Shown here piece after piece: positions 62,425 to 64,000 of a stretch of DNA of 64,000 nt. The position numbers and the translations under genes are program-made. Position 1 is the stretch's first letter. Each line of letters begins with the position of its first letter. This DNA comes from Costus lasius (lineage: Eukaryota > Streptophyta > Magnoliopsida > Zingiberales > Costaceae), in the NCBI GenBank assembly GCA_027563935.2, contig JANVAS020000239.1, positions 3,410,001 through 3,474,000 of the forward strand, read 5' to 3'. The notes beneath the pieces are model-generated. The model was not told where the DNA came from and did not search any database. It saw only the letters and a list, made by a program, of their open reading frames with translations.

Positions 62425-62831
62425 GTTGTAACATTGTTTTTTTCTCCTTCTCTGATTTCTAATTGTTCTAAACTATGATTCATTGTATTTTTTCCTCCAT
62501 GCAAGCTTAACACTCTTTTGGGACATGGGGTGTAATCCCCTTGATTTTTAATGATTAGATAACTCTTCTATTTTCGTCATGATAATTTTTGCTATGATAA
62601 TTTTACTTTTGTGATGGATTGTGCTTAGACTCTCTATAAGTCCATGTTACTAATTATGTTTTTAGAATTTTCGCAATGAGACTGAAAGGTGATTTGCTTG
62701 AGAACTTGGAACCCTAGAATTGCATGTTAGGATCCGTTCCTTAGGCTAGATCTAATTTGATCTGTTCTAGTAAATTAATTGCCATGATTGTAACATGAAT
62801 CTATAGATCGAGTCTATTTGTCAAACGTGGA

Positions 62832-63074
62832 GATCTTGTGTGAAAGCAAGGATCGGAACGTTGGGGATCCATGAGTAAAACTAGTGTAGAGACTCGGATG
62901 CACGAAAGTGATCCTTGAGACTCCACTAGAGATTGTCAACCTAGAATTCGGATGCACGAAAGTGATCTTTGAATTCTCTGATTGATGATTTACTTTTTTT
63001 TAGCCTGGGATAAATCTTGCGCGAAAGTGAAGATTTATCTCTGTGTGGTTATCTGCACGAAAGTGAGATAATCC
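62832..63074 (+). other. Array of five GAAA-tetraloop hairpins in E2
   Basis: Stem-loops at 62832-62854, 62881-62929, 62943-62977, 63007-63041 and 63047-63074, in the same order and spacing as in element A. Upper stems TGT/GCA, CAC/GTG, CAC/GTG, CGC/GTG and CAC/GTG all pair (two with wobble). The fourth has a 12-bp lower stem GGGATAAATCTT/AAGATTTATCTC with one wobble. The unpaired g before the upper stem is kept in all five. Confidence 0.7.
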
Positions 63075-63351
63075 TTTTATGAAGTAAATTAGGTCTTTAT
63101 TTTAGCAAGATTTGATTGACGAACCTTTTATATATCTAATCATTGAAGTTAAGGTGGATGAAACCCTAGTCCCATGTATCTCTATTTGATTATCTCTCTG
63201 TTTATCTTATGCTCTTTCTATTTACTTTCATCATATTCGGTTTACTTAGCTAGCGAGAAAACAATTATTTGGTAATTAACAATAAGGTCTCTGTGGATCG
63301 ATATTTTTATTACTTCGATAATTCCGTGCACTTGCGGAATCCTATCTAGTT

Positions 63352-63373
63352 TTTGGCATCGTTGCCGGGGACC
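63352..63373 (+). promoter_or_regulatory. Athila/Tat-type primer binding site
   Basis: TTTGGCATCGTTGCCGGGGA differs from the common plant site TTTGGCGCCGTTGCCGGGGA at two positions. This site type is typical of Athila/Tat gypsy elements and related non-autonomous families. Confidence 0.85.
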
Positions 63374-63624
63374 TTAGTTTTATTAATATCAAAATAGTTG
63401 TTAGTATTGCTATACTAAGTTTTATTTATTTTTAGATTTAACTTTGTGTTTTTTTTATTTTTGCAGGTTTTGGATATTTTCATAGTTGTGGCAGAACTGT
63501 GATATCTGGAAATTTTGAGTCGCTTGTGTTTTATATTTTCTGTTTTTTTATATATATTCTGAAAAAAAAGGGGGTTTTTATTTGAGTGGTGTTGGATTAT
63601 CTGTTCTTGATAGATTTTGAAAAT
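63374..63624 (+). other. E2 leader
   Basis: T-rich leader to the gag ATG. It contains an acceptor-like TTTTTATTTTTGCAG ending at about 63466. No ORF. Confidence 0.55.
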
Positions 63625-64000
63625 ATGTCTTTTTATCATAATTCCTAGGCAACTCAAAGAGATAAGGTATGCGATGATGATTCTTCATACACTATTCAAG
63701 ATAAGGTAAATCAGTTTTTTGATTCTTGTAGAAAGCTTAAAGTTGATCCGTCATACACTCTTCAAGATTATCTCTCTCGCCATGTAAGCACCTTAAATTT
63801 GTATCCTATTAAGATTTCTTCAGATAAATGCGATCTTTGTGGAAGTTTTGATCATTATATTCCTGATTGCCATATTTTAGATTCTCCAAATTATGATTCA
63901 CCAAGTTTTCAAAATGACCATTATTATTCTAGTTGGGAAAATCAAACTTCTTCTTATGATGATTGCTCTGATCATGTTTCTGTGCCATGCTTTGAGGATA
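63625..64000 (+). pseudogene. E2 gag-like ORF with one stop, running off the window
   Basis: ATG at 63625, MSFYHNS, then TAG (63646) where CAG fits, and an open frame to the window end. Two similar short stretches (SYTIQDKVNQFF and SYTLQDYLSRHV) precede a single CCHC knuckle CDLCGSFDHYIPDC at about codon 69. The rest is Ser/Tyr/Asp-rich. A zinc knuckle just downstream of the primer site makes a gag-like protein likely, but it does not resemble standard Athila gag closely and the element may be non-autonomous. Confidence 0.6.

Larger units (their letters stand above)
61490..63348 (+). mobile_element. LTR of Athila-like element E2 (5' LTR)
   Basis: About 1.86 kb, starting TGATGACACCAAAATATG and followed by a primer site and gag, homologous to the split LTR of element A. 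It contains the TACGG/CCGTA field, the ACGGGTGTAAT hairpin and the five GAAA-loop hairpins. The 3' boundary near TCCTATCTA is approximate. Confidence 0.8.

Overview
This window is a block of nested and decayed LTR retrotransposons from a flowering plant with a repeat-rich genome. I found no intact cellular gene. The evidence is Ty1/copia and Ty3/gypsy polyproteins, initiator-Met-tRNA primer sites, 5-bp target duplications and plant-type LTRs. Species cannot be read from the sequence. Copia copies C1-C3 have LTRs of about 1.7 kb starting TGTTGGGGTATGCCC and look Angela/BARE-like. Gypsy copies G1-G3 have 2.6-3.3 kb LTRs and a C-terminal chromodomain and look like Tekay/Del chromoviruses. Both lineage names are inference.

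Layout. 1-1644 plus 22033-23176 is an older Athila-like or non-autonomous LTR element (A). Copia C1 (1645-22027, duplication GGTTT) sits inside its LTR. Gypsy G1 (4747-16016, minus strand, duplication GGAGT) sits inside the C1 leader. 23200-24201 is a partly GC-rich unassigned stretch. Copia C2 starts at 24202; its 5' LTR is split by gypsy G2 (24757-31430, duplication GTTCT), and its protease region is cut at 35593 by a gypsy LTR (G3). G3 is fused at 38846/38847 to the clipped LTR of copia C3, which lies on the minus strand (38847-47908).

47909-61485 is an older graveyard: a copia RT remnant (plus), a copia RT-RNase H remnant (minus), a nearly full-length copia pol (plus) with its 3' LTR, a CRM-like gypsy gag-PR-RT remnant split by a third copia fragment (minus) with its own 261-bp LTR, and an isolated minus-strand LTR-like block. 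61490-64000 is a second copy of the Athila-like family (E2): complete LTR, primer site and the start of a zinc-knuckle gag.

The young elements are all coding-defective in different ways (frameshifts, TAG codons, altered catalytic residues), so they were probably mobilised in trans or decayed soon after insertion. Most of the young-element nonsense codons fit C-to-T change in CAG/CTG context, as expected of plant CHG methylation. The most unusual signal is in the A/E2 LTR family: five consecutive short hairpins capped by GAAA tetraloops, present in the same order in both copies with pairing kept despite base changes. A further covarying hairpin and a field of TTACGG/CCGTAA inverted repeats lie upstream. 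This suggests a structured retrotransposon leader RNA that I do not recognise.
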